Below, one piece after another: positions 7,440-17,375 of a DNA stretch of 40,249 bases (position 1 is its first letter; each line of letters starts with the position of its first letter). The notes below the pieces were generated by a model, which was given only the letters and a program-made list of their open reading frames with translations, searched no databases and had not been told where the DNA came from. The stretch is from Stenomitos frigidus ULC18 (GTDB lineage Bacteria; Cyanobacteriota; Cyanobacteriia; Leptolyngbyales; Leptolyngbyaceae): the NCBI RefSeq assembly GCF_003003795.1, contig NZ_PVWK01000048.1, forward strand, positions 1-40,249, in the 5' to 3' direction. A program made the translations under genes and the position numbers.

Positions 7440-9104
7440 CTAGCGAGCAAGGCTTCCAACGCGAAATCTCTGCGCTGCTTTTACGTTCTGAGCATAGAAT
7501 GACGCGGCCTGTTCACCCCGTCCACATTCCTGAGCAAACGTGATGAGATGATGCGCTACTAGCCCAATGTGGATCAGGTTCTCAATTTTGCCCGTTTTCA
7601 GCTTCGGTGCGGCCATTGCCCAAAACGTCTTGCGATAGTTGCTGAGTATACCAATCCGCAAAATCAGGTTAGCCATAATCCATAGCCCTTTGCGGATATT
7701 TTTCTTCGACAGGCGTTCTGGCGTTAAAGGGCGCTTAATGCGATTGCGGAAGGTGTGTTCCATATTGTATGCAAACCGCTGATAGAGAAACTCCGGCTCA
7801 TAGGCAGTCGTAATGCAGCGTCGCCACAGTTCCACCACATCCTCGTAGGGCATGAGAAACTCCACGTTGGACTCTCGCTTTTCGTCAAAGTTAAGCCGTC
7901 CTTCGGCTTCTAGCCTGCGCCACAAAGGAGTACGGGGCAACGCATGCAACAGATTAATGGTCAGCATGGGAATGTTAGACAGGCGGATGAATTCCAGAAT
8001 GCGATCGCCCGTATCCGGTGTATCCGTATCTAACCCGATGATGATGCCCGAAACCACTTCCATGCCGTAGCTATTAAGGGTTTTAATGGCATCCAGAATA
8101 GACATCCCACCCATCAAATTCTGCTGCTTCGAGATCGATTTGAGCGCATCGGCTTCAGGTGTTTCGATGCCGCAGAAGACCGTACAGAAATAGGCCTCGC
8201 GCATCATTGCCAGCAGTTCTTTGTTCTGCGCCAGATTTAGTGTGGCTTCACAGGCAAACTGGATGGGATAGCCGTTCCGCTTTTGCCAGTCGATCAAGTG
8301 AGGCAAGAGCTTCATGGCAGCGCGTCGATCGCCCACAAAGTTGTCATCCACAAAATACACGGCTCTCAGATTGCCGGACGCTAGCATGGCATCCAGTTCA
8401 GCCGTAATTTGCTCTGGCTCCTTCAGGCGTGGATTGCGTCCGTAGAGTTCGGGAATATCGCAAAATTCACAGCGGTAGGGACAGCCGCTAGAGTACTGCA
8501 CGTTGCCGATGAAGTATTTGTTGAGATCAATCAGGTGATAAGCAGGTACAGGAAACTCACTTAGCGGCAGTCGCTCAGTCGTCTCAAAGCGGATCTGCTG
8601 TGGTGGCCGATCGGTCTGTAAGTCCATGTACTCAATCATGCGATCGGTCGCATCGCCCAATTCTCCAAGGTGCAACAGGTCAAAATCGGGATAGTACTCC
8701 GGGCAAGCGGATACCGAAGGCCCCCCGATCGCTGTAATTTTGCCATACCGATGCGCCATCGCGTTGATGTGATTGATCTGCGATCGTTGAATATGCATCC
8801 CGCTCACAATCACCACATCTGCCCAGCGATAATCGCCTGGTTGCGCAGACCGAATATTTTCGTCAATGAAGCGTACTTCCCACTCTTGAGGCAAGTAGGC
8901 AGCGACCAGCAGAATCCCCTGCGGTGGCATGAATGCTTTTACCCTGCCTAGCAGTGGATACGCATTATTAAAAGTGCCAAAAGACGGGCTGTACTTGGGG
9001 AACACACAAAGAATACGGCGCTGGCTCTGGGGCACATAGCGCGGCTTTCCGGGCACACTTTCAGGAACAGGTTGCTCAAAGTCCTTTAATACAGCAGTCA
9101 TCAA
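7440..9104 (-). CDS. B12-binding radical SAM protein, HpnP-like (554 aa)
   Basis: Residues 30-190 form a cobalamin-binding domain (RRILCVFPKYSPSFGTF ... GGPSVSACPEYYPDFDLLHLGELGDA). The radical SAM core holds the cluster motif CPYRCEFC (CxxxCxxC) near residue 213, and a DUF4070-type tail follows. The blocks VKAFMPPQGILLVAAYLP, DIPELYGRNPRLK and GIETPEADALKSIS resemble hopanoid C-2 methylase HpnP, which makes 2-methylhopanoids. Related cyanobacterial proteins of unknown substrate share them, so I give no symbol. No squalene-hopene cyclase or other hpn gene is in the window. The product is full length for the family. It is monocistronic, with a purine-rich ribosome site GGGAGGAAG upstream of ATG 9104. 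Confidence 0.8.
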   Translation of the reverse strand: MMTAVLKDFEQPVPESVPGKPRYVPQSQRRILCVFPKYSPSFGTFNNAYPLLGRVKAFMPPQGILLVAAYLPQEWEVRFIDENIRSAQPGDYRWADVVIVSGMHIQRSQINHINAMAHRYGKITAIGGPSVSACPEYYPDFDLLHLGELGDATDRMIEYMDLQTDRPPQQIRFETTERLPLSEFPVPAYHLIDLNKYFIGNVQYSSGCPYRCEFCDIPELYGRNPRLKEPEQITAELDAMLASGNLRAVYFVDDNFVGDRRAAMKLLPHLIDWQKRNGYPIQFACEATLNLAQNKELLAMMREAYFCTVFCGIETPEADALKSISKQQNLMGGMSILDAIKTLNSYGMEVVSGIIIGLDTDTPDTGDRILEFIRLSNIPMLTINLLHALPRTPLWRRLEAEGRLNFDEKRESNVEFLMPYEDVVELWRRCITTAYEPEFLYQRFAYNMEHTFRNRIKRPLTPERLSKKNIRKGLWIMANLILRIGILSNYRKTFWAMAAPKLKTGKIENLIHIGLVAHHLITFAQECGRGEQAASFYAQNVKAAQRFRVGSLAR

Positions 9105-9253
9105 GCTTCCTCCCAGTTTTCACCTTGATGACACTGTAGAAGACGATGATGGAAGATTTCAAGAGTTACCGAAGGTATTCGGTTTGAAGCCTCGCCAGGG
9201 AGAACGGATTTTGGCAGCGGTTGTCTACCTGTGACCAGGCGGCAAGTGCATCG

Positions 9254-11800
9254 TCAAAAGGCGCCACCACGGAAGAGGAGATAGATACCCCAGGAAGCAG
9301 CGATCGCGCCGAGAATCGTAGACCAAACGGGATGTCCACTACGGCTCACGCGTCCGCCCGGTGTACGAATCGTATCCACATCAATCCAGGGGGTTGCGCC
9401 ATGTCGAAACCAGCCAGTGACCACGATCGTTTGTCCTAAGACATCGGTTGGACGAACCGCTTGGGAAAACAAATTGCCGATCGGCCCCCAATTTGACAAG
9501 CAGTGGAGTCGGACAATCCCTGTGGTCGTTCGCAGCAGCAGATCCTGACTGAGCAGGTTGCTGATTTCAGCACGTCCCAAAAATTGACCCTCTAGCTGTA
9601 CGGTCTGCCCATCAACGGGCACAGGATCAGCAGGCTTGAGTAAATCTACCAGCGAATCGGATGAACCAGCCGCTTTGGTATTCGAGAAGGGCACGTCCGG
9701 GAACAGTGGATTGATGCGAATGAAGGTGCCAATGCTGAACCCCACCAGCGGGAGCCCTCGCAGCAACGCATGATCGCCATACATCCACGACAGTTGGTTA
9801 ATCCCGGCTCGCCAACCAACCCAGCCCAACGTGGCAAACAAATAGGCCATCGCCAACCCCAAGACCAGTCCAAAAAACGGTGCACCTTGCAGCAACAGCG
9901 TTCGCCATTGCTGGGATGTCAGTCTAGTTGACCGCTGGCTGCTGACTGCTGACCGTTCAATGCCCCATTCCAGTTCCGTGTCCAATTTCCAATGCCGCGC
10001 ATAATGCGTCAACAGATGCAGTCGATCGCCCGTGGGGGGATGCGAATTATTGATTGCCAACCAGTGGCGATACGGATTTGTCCGCTCCCATTCCAGCACA
10101 GACTCGATCGGCGCATGGGGATAAACGCTGCCCAGCGTCGTTGCCATGCGGTATCCCAATGGTGCTAACAGGTCAAACCCTTCCAGCAGATAGCTGGTTT
10201 GCTTCTGGGTCTGGACGTCTTTTGCTGTGCCGATCGCAATTTTCAGCAGGGCGCGAGTCAGGCCGTTGGGATTCCCCGTCAGTTCAATCGCCACGCGATC
10301 GCTGTAATACACCCGTTGGCGAGACAGCCAGAGTGCCACCCACCGCAACAAGGCATACACACCGTAGTTAATGGCAGCCAAAACGCTTGCTGACACCCGT
10401 GAAATGGCTGCTTGCTTGCGATTACCCCAAGCGCTCACCAGCCAGTAAACGGTATAAGGAATTTGCAGCAACACCGTCACTAGTGACAGCAACGGCACAT
10501 CCCAACGGGAAATATGACCGATTTCGCTGGCATACACGGTAGCAATTTCATCGTCAGCCAGTTGTTCTAGCAACCCTTGACTGACGACAGTACGCGTGAC
10601 GTGGGGCAGACAGCCGTAGCTAAACGCGATCGGGGCAGCCGTTGGCAACACGCCCAAAGCTGGTATTGGAATGTGCTGTTGACGGCAGAAGCGTTGGAGG
10701 GATTGGGCTGTTTCAGGGCTGTAGACTGCCAGTTTATGCAATGACAGCGGCTGCAGCCCATAGCCAACCGTAAGCAGCCCATCCAGCAACCAGCGAGAGG
10801 CTACAAAAAGTATGCCCAGGAAGACGAGAATGGACACAACGGGCGGATGGAACAATTCGCGCGACAAGCCGAGGAAGGGGATTTTGGTCAGGGCAATACT
10901 GTAGTAGAGTGCGGCGTTGTACACGATCGTCTGCACCATCCAGAACAGCGCCACTGCCGTGCCAGCCTGCAACAGCAGCAAACGGAACAGCTTCACCTTA
11001 CCGATCGCTTTACCCTGCTTGAGCCGTCCAGCCTGTCGCCAGGTTGGATAAAACGTTGATTGATCCCCCCGAACAGCTTGTGCCGGCTTGTCACTGGCTA
11101 CTGCTTGGGCTTGCGATCGTGCGCGTCCTGAAGCAGCAACGGGCTTTGATGTCCTGACTCTCCCAATCATCCCTTCAGACAGAATGGCAGTTTCGTCCAC
11201 ACTTAACGCCTGCCTGCGAGCCGTGACACCGTTGCCATCACTGGCTGATGCTGCAGACTCTGATGCTGCCACAGACTGAGTTGCTGCAGTCGGCTTAACC
11301 GGCTGGTCAGCCCCTTGCGAAAGGGGTGCGTCAAGCTCCCATGAAGGACGGCGATCGCCAGTAGCATGAAGATCCGATAGCGTCGAGGGATCAAGTGGCG
11401 TAAAGCCCGTAATGTCATCCGAGGCCAATTGAGCACGTGGAGCCACAGCAGCTTGAACTGCATCGGTTTCCGTACCCACCGCCTCAAGCTGGTCTCCAAG
11501 CTCTGGATGGCGTTCTGTCAGGCTGATCAGCGATCGTTCTGCCCACGCGCGGAGCTGGGGATGATCACTTTGACGCAGCGTTTGACAAAGAGCAGCTGCA
11601 CGTAAAGGCTGTCCCGTACGGGCGTAGGCAGCGACCAACCCCAGCTGCGCTTTCACTGTGAGGGCGTGATCAGGGGGAAGAGGGATGGCTTCCAATTTCG
11701 CGATCGCGGTCTTGTAATCACCCTGCTTGAGAGCCGCGAGTCCGGCTTCCAGATCGGGGAAGTCTTGGGCGATCAATGACGGGTCAGGAACCGGAGGCAT
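9254..11800 (-). CDS. M48-like membrane protein with degenerate zinc site (848 aa)
   Basis: Residues 1-110 are TPR-like helices (LAALKQGDYKTAIAKLEAI...). A low-complexity linker leads to about 270, then an integral-membrane M48/HtpX-like core with several hydrophobic segments (around 275-300, 320-345, 435-460, 475-495, 640-665), and a beta-rich C-terminal part closing with a membrane helix. The HExxH motif of M48 peptidases is here SEIGH (S425-H429), so the first His ligand is Ser. The third ligand, normally Glu in a 'RxREYxAD' context, is Val497 in SRQRVYYSD. One His remains, so it is probably not an active metalloprotease. The frame is intact and long, suggesting a retained non-catalytic role. 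The start is supported by GTAGGAG upstream of ATG 11800. Confidence 0.8.
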   Translation of the reverse strand: MPPVPDPSLIAQDFPDLEAGLAALKQGDYKTAIAKLEAIPLPPDHALTVKAQLGLVAAYARTGQPLRAAALCQTLRQSDHPQLRAWAERSLISLTERHPELGDQLEAVGTETDAVQAAVAPRAQLASDDITGFTPLDPSTLSDLHATGDRRPSWELDAPLSQGADQPVKPTAATQSVAASESAASASDGNGVTARRQALSVDETAILSEGMIGRVRTSKPVAASGRARSQAQAVASDKPAQAVRGDQSTFYPTWRQAGRLKQGKAIGKVKLFRLLLLQAGTAVALFWMVQTIVYNAALYYSIALTKIPFLGLSRELFHPPVVSILVFLGILFVASRWLLDGLLTVGYGLQPLSLHKLAVYSPETAQSLQRFCRQQHIPIPALGVLPTAAPIAFSYGCLPHVTRTVVSQGLLEQLADDEIATVYASEIGHISRWDVPLLSLVTVLLQIPYTVYWLVSAWGNRKQAAISRVSASVLAAINYGVYALLRWVALWLSRQRVYYSDRVAIELTGNPNGLTRALLKIAIGTAKDVQTQKQTSYLLEGFDLLAPLGYRMATTLGSVYPHAPIESVLEWERTNPYRHWLAINNSHPPTGDRLHLLTHYARHWKLDTELEWGIERSAVSSQRSTRLTSQQWRTLLLQGAPFFGLVLGLAMAYLFATLGWVGWRAGINQLSWMYGDHALLRGLPLVGFSIGTFIRINPLFPDVPFSNTKAAGSSDSLVDLLKPADPVPVDGQTVQLEGQFLGRAEISNLLSQDLLLRTTTGIVRLHCLSNWGPIGNLFSQAVRPTDVLGQTIVVTGWFRHGATPWIDVDTIRTPGGRVSRSGHPVWSTILGAIAASWGIYLLFRGGAF

Positions 11801-11867
11801 AGTGCTGCTCCTACTCGAAAGAGGACGGTAGATTGCTTGAGCGCTCTGTAGCCCTTCTAGGATAGCT

Positions 11868-13496
11868 TCATGAAGCGTCTGGTTCTCTCCCAGAAACTAC
11901 GGGGGCGATCGCATTCAGTTGTAACTCCGGATGGTCTGCCTGCACCTGATTCATATTCCATTCGTTACGAAATAGCAGTACAGGACGGTTCCACGCGTCT
12001 TTTGCTGTGACCGTGTTGAACAGGCGACCCACCTTTTGCAGCGCGTCCCAGCCGCCATCGACCCAGCGAGCCACGCTGTAGGGCAACAGCTCAAGCTGCG
12101 TTTCGACGCCGTACTCATTCTGCATCCGAAATTGTACGACCTCAAACTGCAGTTGCCCCACTGCAGCCAGGATCGGATCACGCTTCGCTTCATCGGCAGA
12201 ATACATAATCTGTACCGCGCCCTCTTCCTGAAGTTCTGAGACACCTTTGCGGAACTGCTTGAACTTGGATGGATTGGGATTCTTGAGGTAGGCAAAGATT
12301 TCGGGCGAGAAGCAGGGAATGCCTTCGTATTCCAGTTTGGAACCAACGTAGATCGTGTCACCGATCGCAAACACGCCGGGATTATTCAACCCGATCACGT
12401 CACCCGGATAGGCTTCTTCGATGACTTCCCGATCCTGGGCAAACAGCTTTTGGGGACGCGACAGACGCACCGTTTTCCCAGAACGGGCATGGCTCACGGT
12501 CATATCCTTCTCGAACCTGCCGGAGCAAACGCGGACAAAGGCGATGCGATCGCGATGCTTTGGATCCATGTTGGCTTGCAGCTTGAAGACAAAGCCTGAG
12601 AACTCTGGATAGGTCGGCTGAATCTCGCCTTTGCTGCTGGCATGGGGACCTGGTTTAAGGGCGTAATCCAAAAAGGCATCAAGGAAAAGCTCCACACCAA
12701 AGTTGGTCATCGCACTGCCAAAAAACACAGGTGTCATTTTGCCGCGATGTACGAGATCAAGGTCTAGCTCTGGTCCTAACCCTTCGATCAATTCCAGGTC
12801 GTCTTTGAACTGGTAGTAAAGGGACTGCTCCAACAACTGTTCGATGCGTGGATCGCCCAGATCAACTGCCGTGTCGATCGCCTCTCGCTGACCGTGAGCA
12901 CTCCGCTCAAACAAATGCACCTGCTGACTGCGACGGTCATAAACCCCCTTGAAGCGATCGCCCATCCCGATCGGCCAATTCACGGCATAGGTCTGGAGTC
13001 CCAACTCCTGCTCAATTTCATCCAGTAGATCCAGCGGCTCACGTCCAGGGCGATCGAGCTTGTTGATGAAGGTAAAAATCGGCAAGCCTCGCATCCGGCA
13101 AACTTCAAAGAGCTTGCGCGTCTGCGGCTCTAACCCTTTGGCGGCATCGATCAGCATCACGGCATTATCAGCCGCTGCCAGAGTACGATACGTATCTTCA
13201 CTAAAGTCCTGGTGTCCGGGGGTGTCCAGCAAATTAATCTGACAGCCGTGATAGGCAAACTGCAACACCGTCGAGGTGATCGAAATCCCCCGCTGTTGCT
13301 CCATTTCCATCCAGTCTGAGGTCGCATGTCGCTGCGCCCGTCGTGCCTTCACGCTACCTGCCTGGTGAATGGCACCTCCATAAAGCAGCAGTTTTTCAGT
13401 CAGCGTCGTTTTTCCCGCATCTGGGTGGGAAATAATCGCAAAATTGCGCCGCCGCTCGACTGCTGTTTGCAGTTCAGCCTGGAGTTCTGTAGACAT
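11868..13496 (-). CDS. prfC: peptide chain release factor 3
   Basis: A translational GTPase that recycles RF1/RF2 from the ribosome after peptide release. The G domain starts with [22 protein letters not shown] (G1), then [12 protein letters not shown] (G2), [18 protein letters not shown] (G3) and [10 protein letters not shown] (G4). RF3-specific stretches [12 protein letters not shown] and [14 protein letters not shown] are present, with the C-terminal domain III region [18 protein letters not shown]. The long open frame starts at 13550, but [26 protein letters not shown] at 13496 fits the family length (542 aa against about 530). It is divergent from the DUF4870 gene across a 155-bp spacer. 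Confidence 0.96.
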   Translation of the reverse strand: MSTELQAELQTAVERRRNFAIISHPDAGKTTLTEKLLLYGGAIHQAGSVKARRAQRHATSDWMEMEQQRGISITSTVLQFAYHGCQINLLDTPGHQDFSEDTYRTLAAADNAVMLIDAAKGLEPQTRKLFEVCRMRGLPIFTFINKLDRPGREPLDLLDEIEQELGLQTYAVNWPIGMGDRFKGVYDRRSQQVHLFERSAHGQREAIDTAVDLGDPRIEQLLEQSLYYQFKDDLELIEGLGPELDLDLVHRGKMTPVFFGSAMTNFGVELFLDAFLDYALKPGPHASSKGEIQPTYPEFSGFVFKLQANMDPKHRDRIAFVRVCSGRFEKDMTVSHARSGKTVRLSRPQKLFAQDREVIEEAYPGDVIGLNNPGVFAIGDTIYVGSKLEYEGIPCFSPEIFAYLKNPNPSKFKQFRKGVSELQEEGAVQIMYSADEAKRDPILAAVGQLQFEVVQFRMQNEYGVETQLELLPYSVARWVDGGWDALQKVGRLFNTVTAKDAWNRPVLLFRNEWNMNQVQADHPELQLNAIAPVVSGREPDAS

Positions 13497-13651
13497 GCGT
13501 TTACGGGAGAGGGATGAAGAGAATGAGTCTGATGAGGACTCTGATAGCAATACTTTAACGATAGCGGCAATCGTCAGAGTGTAGGGAGTAAAATGGGCGA
13601 GCGATTACTTACGACCTCTGAACCCCATTTACTCACCTCTAGAGACGCGAT

Positions 13652-13987
13652 ATGGACGACTTTAGTCAGCGCAAGCTCTTATCTGCCGCCTGTCACGGTG
13701 CGATTTTCTTTAGCTCCACCATCGTCTCGATCGGCATTCCGATCGCCATCCTACTCGTCTCGGATGATCCGGTGGTGAAAGAAAACGCGAAAGAATCCAT
13801 TAACTTTCATATCAATCTCTTTCTCTATGCGATCGTGTTCATCATTCTGATCTTCGTCGCGATCGGCATTCCCTTGCTCATTCTGTTGGGCATTGCCAGC
13901 CTTCTCCTACCCATTATTGCGATCGTCCGCGTTGCTACTGAACCGCAGACGCCCTATCGCTACCCCTTTATCTTGCGCTTGCTATAA
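13652..13987 (+). CDS. DUF4870 domain membrane protein (111 aa)
   Basis: A small integral membrane protein with an N-terminal QRKLLSAACHGAIFFS and the hallmark 'KENAKESINFHINLFLY' between hydrophobic segments (about residues 15-38, 58-78 and 80-95). This is the pattern of DUF4870/Tic20-like small membrane proteins. The molecular function is unknown. It ends just before the HD-domain gene, and the two are likely cotranscribed. Confidence 0.85.
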   Translation: MDDFSQRKLLSAACHGAIFFSSTIVSIGIPIAILLVSDDPVVKENAKESINFHINLFLYAIVFIILIFVAIGIPLLILLGIASLLLPIIAIVRVATEPQTPYRYPFILRLL

Positions 13988-14011
13988 ACGCGGATGGTAA
14001 AGGAGGTTTCA

Positions 14012-14650
14012 TTGCTATCGACCCGACTTGTACAGCAAATGCAGTTCGTCATTGAGGTTGACAAGCTCAAGCAAGTGCTACGGCAGACCTTATTAACGAA
14101 TGGCTCCCGCCGCGAAAACAGCGCCGAACATTCCTGGCACATTGCGCTGATGGCGATCGTTCTCGCCGAATATGCTCCTGCTCCCATCGATATTTTGCAC
14201 GTCATCAAACTACTGTTGCTGCATGATTTAGTTGAAATCGATGCTGGGGATACGTTTTGCTACGACGAGCAGGGGAACCAGAGTAAAGCCGATCGAGAAA
14301 CGCAAGCCGCCGATCGCCTGTTTGGATTGTTGCCACCTGATCAAGCGCTTGAATTTCGTCAGCTATGGGACGAGTTTGAAACGCAAGCAACCCCTGCGGC
14401 AGGGTTTGCGGCGGCAGTCGATCGACTCCAGCCCTTGCTCAATAACCAGCAAACGGGTGGACATACCTGGAAACTGCATGATGTGACGAGCGATCGTGTG
14501 CTGCAGCGGATGGCTCCCATTCAGACGAGTGCTCCAGAACTGTGGGCAGTCGTGCAGCAGGTCATTGACGACTGCATCGCTGCTGGCTACCTAAAAGAAC
14601 CCGTGACGGAAGAAGTCGCGATCGGTGATCTGAATGCGTCCGTACCCTAA
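14012..14650 (+). CDS. HD-domain hydrolase, YfbR/5'-nucleotidase-like (212 aa)
   Basis: The HD metal motif is spread over ENSAEHSWHIALMAIVL (H..), LLLLHDLVEIDAGD (HD) and, later, AAAVDRLQPLL (D). This spacing is typical of YfbR/HDDC2-type 5'-deoxynucleotidases, which dephosphorylate deoxynucleoside monophosphates. A strong AAAGGAGG at 13999-14006 sits 5 bp before TTG 14012, which favours that start over the ATG at 13994 lying just after the previous stop codon. The 3' end overlaps the oppositely oriented DUF2808 gene by about 60 bp. Substrate is inferred from the family. Confidence 0.82.
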   Translation: MLSTRLVQQMQFVIEVDKLKQVLRQTLLTNGSRRENSAEHSWHIALMAIVLAEYAPAPIDILHVIKLLLLHDLVEIDAGDTFCYDEQGNQSKADRETQAADRLFGLLPPDQALEFRQLWDEFETQATPAAGFAAAVDRLQPLLNNQQTGGHTWKLHDVTSDRVLQRMAPIQTSAPELWAVVQQVIDDCIAAGYLKEPVTEEVAIGDLNASVP

Positions 14651-15154
14651 AAACTGACCATAGGGTTGCTCCCCGGTTGGGTAGGCCGTCACACCATAGA
14701 GATAAACGCCCCCAACGTCTGGGTTGCGCGTAGCATAGAGCCCGATTCTGACCACACTGCCTGGCGCGACTGGTTGATCAAACGTGACGGTAATCGCGCG
14801 TGTTTTAGGGTCTTGAGTGACATCCCTGAGCGGCAGTTTACTTTCACGATCGTGCGTTTTGGCGACTACCTCCGTTTGACTGACATCAAAGCGGGCGCGA
14901 TCGGGGCCATCTTCCGGTGCAATCATGACTTTTTGCAATGACTCCCCCGCATTCTCAGGCACAGTCAGCGTAAAGTAGTACGTTGATCCCCAAAAATATG
15001 CCGTCTTCTGCGTGGCGGTTGCCCCTTCAAACCGGGGTGGCTGCACGAAGTAGGTTCTGCCATCCGCTAACTGCACTGCCTGTGCCGACAAGCCGATACC
15101 AGCGGTTGTCCACAGCACTAGCGCTGCACTGAAGCACCATTTGCCGATTTTCAT
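14591..15154 (-). CDS. DUF2808 secreted protein (187 aa), copy 1
   Basis: A signal peptide (MKIGKWCFSAALVLWTTAGIGLSAQA) precedes a beta-rich DUF2808 domain with the family blocks FVQPPRFEGATATQKTAYFWGSTYYFTLTVPE and VGGVYLYGVTAYPTGEQPYGQFLGYGRIQI. The domain is found largely in cyanobacteria and its function is unknown; the product is probably periplasmic. It is a tandem paralog of the next gene, which lies 99 bp away on the same strand. The last 60 bp overlap the convergent HD-domain gene. Confidence 0.88.
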   Translation of the reverse strand: MKIGKWCFSAALVLWTTAGIGLSAQAVQLADGRTYFVQPPRFEGATATQKTAYFWGSTYYFTLTVPENAGESLQKVMIAPEDGPDRARFDVSQTEVVAKTHDRESKLPLRDVTQDPKTRAITVTFDQPVAPGSVVRIGLYATRNPDVGGVYLYGVTAYPTGEQPYGQFLGYGRIQITDRDFFRHGFF

Positions 15155-15253
15155 CTTGCCCTTTTACCTCGCTACTGGGTGGCAACATTCACGCAGAGCA
15201 CCCACCTGTAATTTGTACCCCAAGACGCTGTACCCAACTGCCTCATAACGAAA

Positions 15254-15811
15254 CTAAGAGTTTAGACCGCCATCGTAGATTTGGATGCGTCCGTAGCCCA
15301 AAAACTGCCCAAATGGCTGATCGCCTGATGGAAACGCTGTTACTCCATACAGGTAGACACCACCAAGATCTGGATTGCGGTTGGCGAAAAGTCCGATCGT
15401 CACCGTTTTACCGGCTGCGATCGCTGGGTCAAAGGTAATCGTAATCGCTTGCGTCTTGGCATCTTGAGTTACGGTCTGATGAGGAAGTTTGGTGCCTTCT
15501 CGATCGAAGGTTCCTTCAAACGTCTCTGTTTGGTCGAGGTTAAACTCCACGCGATCAGGTGCCTCTTGAGGCGAAATGACGATCGTTCGCAGCGGTTCGC
15601 CTGCATTAGCAGGCACTGTGAGCGTGAAATAATAGGTTGATCCCAAAAAACGGGCTGCTTTTTGAGTGGCTACAGCACTTTCTAAGCGTGGTGGCTGCAC
15701 AAAGGACGTGGTGCCATTGGCTAATTTCACGGCCTGTGCCGAAAGACCCACTAGCCCAACAGTGCTTAAAGAGAGCGCTATTGCGGTTGCCAAGCGCGAC
15801 TGCCAATTCAT
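15254..15811 (-). CDS. DUF2808 secreted protein (185 aa), copy 2
   Basis: This protein has the same architecture as its neighbour: signal peptide (MNWQSRLATAIALSLSTVGLVGLSAQA), then the DUF2808 blocks FVQPPRLESAVATQKAARFLGSTYYFTLTVP and LGGVYLYGVTAFPSGDQPFGQFLGYGRIQIYDG. The two copies are alike along their full length but clearly diverged, so the duplication is not recent. It is probably upstream in a two-gene transcript with copy 1. The ndhH terminator at 15905-15930 separates it from ndhH. Confidence 0.88.
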   Translation of the reverse strand: MNWQSRLATAIALSLSTVGLVGLSAQAVKLANGTTSFVQPPRLESAVATQKAARFLGSTYYFTLTVPANAGEPLRTIVISPQEAPDRVEFNLDQTETFEGTFDREGTKLPHQTVTQDAKTQAITITFDPAIAAGKTVTIGLFANRNPDLGGVYLYGVTAFPSGDQPFGQFLGYGRIQIYDGGLNS

Positions 15812-15904
15812 AACCGATGTTCCATTGTGTATACGTCTGTTCTAGCAGGTTCAGACGAAAATTGTCGTCCCACTTTTTGATGACGCAAGCAAGGGTAGAG
15901 GCAC

Positions 15905-15930
15905 TAAAAAAGCCAGGGCTAGCCCTGGCT
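15905..15930 (-). terminator. rho-independent terminator of ndhH
   Basis: A perfect 20-bp palindrome with 10-bp arms (AGCCAGGGCT and its complement, 15911-15930) is followed, read on the minus strand, by a run of T (15905-15910). It lies about 25 bp past the ndhH stop codon, as expected for an intrinsic terminator. Confidence 0.9.
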
Positions 15931-15954
15931 GTTCTGACAAATTTATGGATGCGG

Positions 15955-17139
15955 CTAGCGATCGACCGATCCCATCACGACGTCAACGCTGCCCAAAATC
16001 GCGAAGATGTCTGCGACCTTATTACCTCTCACCAGGCTGGGTAGCACTTGGAGATTGTTGAAGTCGCCGGGACGAATCTTCCAGCGCCAGGGGAAGACAT
16101 TATCGTTACCGATGATAAAGATCCCCATTTCGCCGCGTCCCGCTTCTAGACGGACGTAATGTTCGCCTTTCGGAATCTTGAAGGTAGGCGCAATTTTTTT
16201 GCCGATGTATTGGTAATCAAACCCGTTCCATTCTGACTTGGGGCCTGCTTCCATGCGCTTCGCTTCCAGGTTCTCGAAAGGTCCACCGGGAAGACCCGCG
16301 ATCGCTTGCTGAATGATCTTGATCGACTCGCGCATTTCTGCCATCCGCACGGTGTAGCGTGCCAGACAGTCGCCTTCGGTTGCCCAGGCAACCTTCCAGT
16401 CAAAATCGTCGTAACACTCGTAGTGATCCACTTTCCGCAGATCCCACTGCACACCAGACGCGCGGAGCATAGGCCCCGAACAGCCCCAGTTGATGGCTTC
16501 TTCGCGAGTCAACACACCCACCCCTTCTAAGCGGCGGCGAAAGATGGGGTTGTTGGTGATGAGCCGTTCGTACTCATCCACGACGGGCATCATATAGGTG
16601 CAGAAATCTGAGCACTTATCGACCCAGCCATAGGGCACGTCAGCCGCAATCCCACCAATGCGGAAATAGTTGTGGTTGACCATGCGATAGCCCGTTGCTG
16701 CTTCGTACAGGTCAAGGATCATTTCGCGATCGCGCAGCGTGTAGAAAAACGGGGTCTGCGCGCCAAGGTCAGCCACAAACGGGCCAAGCCACAGCAAATG
16801 GTTCACCAACCGCGCTAGTTCGAGCATGATCACACGAATATAGCTGGCGCGCTTGGGCACTGGCACATTGGCTAATTTTTCGACCGCGTTGACCGTCACC
16901 GCCTCATTGAACATGCCGCCGTAATAATCCCAACGGCTCGTATAGGGCACGTACATGATGTTGGTACGGTTTTCAGCAATCTTTTCCATGCCCCGATGCA
17001 AATAGCCCAGCACAGGCTCGCAGTCGATGACATTTTCACCATCCAGCGTCACAACGAGCCGAAAGCAGCCGTGAGTCGAGGGATGGTGAGGGCCCATGTT
17101 GATCACCATGGGCTCGGTCTTCGTCTCGATCATTGTCAT
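15955..17139 (-). CDS. ndhH: NAD(P)H-quinone oxidoreductase subunit H
   Basis: The 49-kDa-type subunit of the cyanobacterial NDH-1 complex on the thylakoid, which takes part in cyclic electron flow, respiration and CO2 uptake. Full length at 394 aa. Hallmarks are [27 protein letters not shown] at the start, [14 protein letters not shown], the quinone-site region around [18 protein letters not shown], and the C-terminus [27 protein letters not shown] ribosome site precedes ATG 17139. It stands alone, as usual for cyanobacterial ndhH, with a terminator just downstream. Confidence 0.97.
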   Translation of the reverse strand: MTMIETKTEPMVINMGPHHPSTHGCFRLVVTLDGENVIDCEPVLGYLHRGMEKIAENRTNIMYVPYTSRWDYYGGMFNEAVTVNAVEKLANVPVPKRASYIRVIMLELARLVNHLLWLGPFVADLGAQTPFFYTLRDREMILDLYEAATGYRMVNHNYFRIGGIAADVPYGWVDKCSDFCTYMMPVVDEYERLITNNPIFRRRLEGVGVLTREEAINWGCSGPMLRASGVQWDLRKVDHYECYDDFDWKVAWATEGDCLARYTVRMAEMRESIKIIQQAIAGLPGGPFENLEAKRMEAGPKSEWNGFDYQYIGKKIAPTFKIPKGEHYVRLEAGRGEMGIFIIGNDNVFPWRWKIRPGDFNNLQVLPSLVRGNKVADIFAILGSVDVVMGSVDR

Positions 17140-17167
17140 AGCTGGACAATCTCCCTCTGCGGTTGAA

Positions 17168-17243
17168 TTAGTTTTTAGCTTTTAGTTTTTGGTTGTTAGC
17201 GAAGAGGATGTCCAACAACTAACAACTACCAACCAACAACTTC
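17168..17243. repeat. two complementary heptanucleotide repeat runs
   Basis: Upstream of ndhH, units of the form TTAGTTT / TTAGCTT (17168-17200) are followed by units of the form CCAACAA / CTAACAA (17211-17243). Each run has a 7-bp period and the two are partly complementary, so they could pair into a stem. This is an STRR-type spacer within the ndhH leader or promoter region. Confidence 0.65.
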
Positions 17244-17375
17244 ATTGACGCTGCATTCTCTTAGATTATACGGACTGATTGGCGGGAGAATGTGTCAGAG
17301 CCAACTGAGATTGGTATCAGGCTTTGAAAGGAAAACGATAGAGTAGGGTCGAACGCTCTTCATCCATTCCGTTGC

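Noticed and set aside
15905-15930. Operator-like perfect palindrome near DUF2808 copy 2
   Set aside because: The adjacent T run on the minus strand and its place just after ndhH fit an intrinsic terminator better than a binding site.
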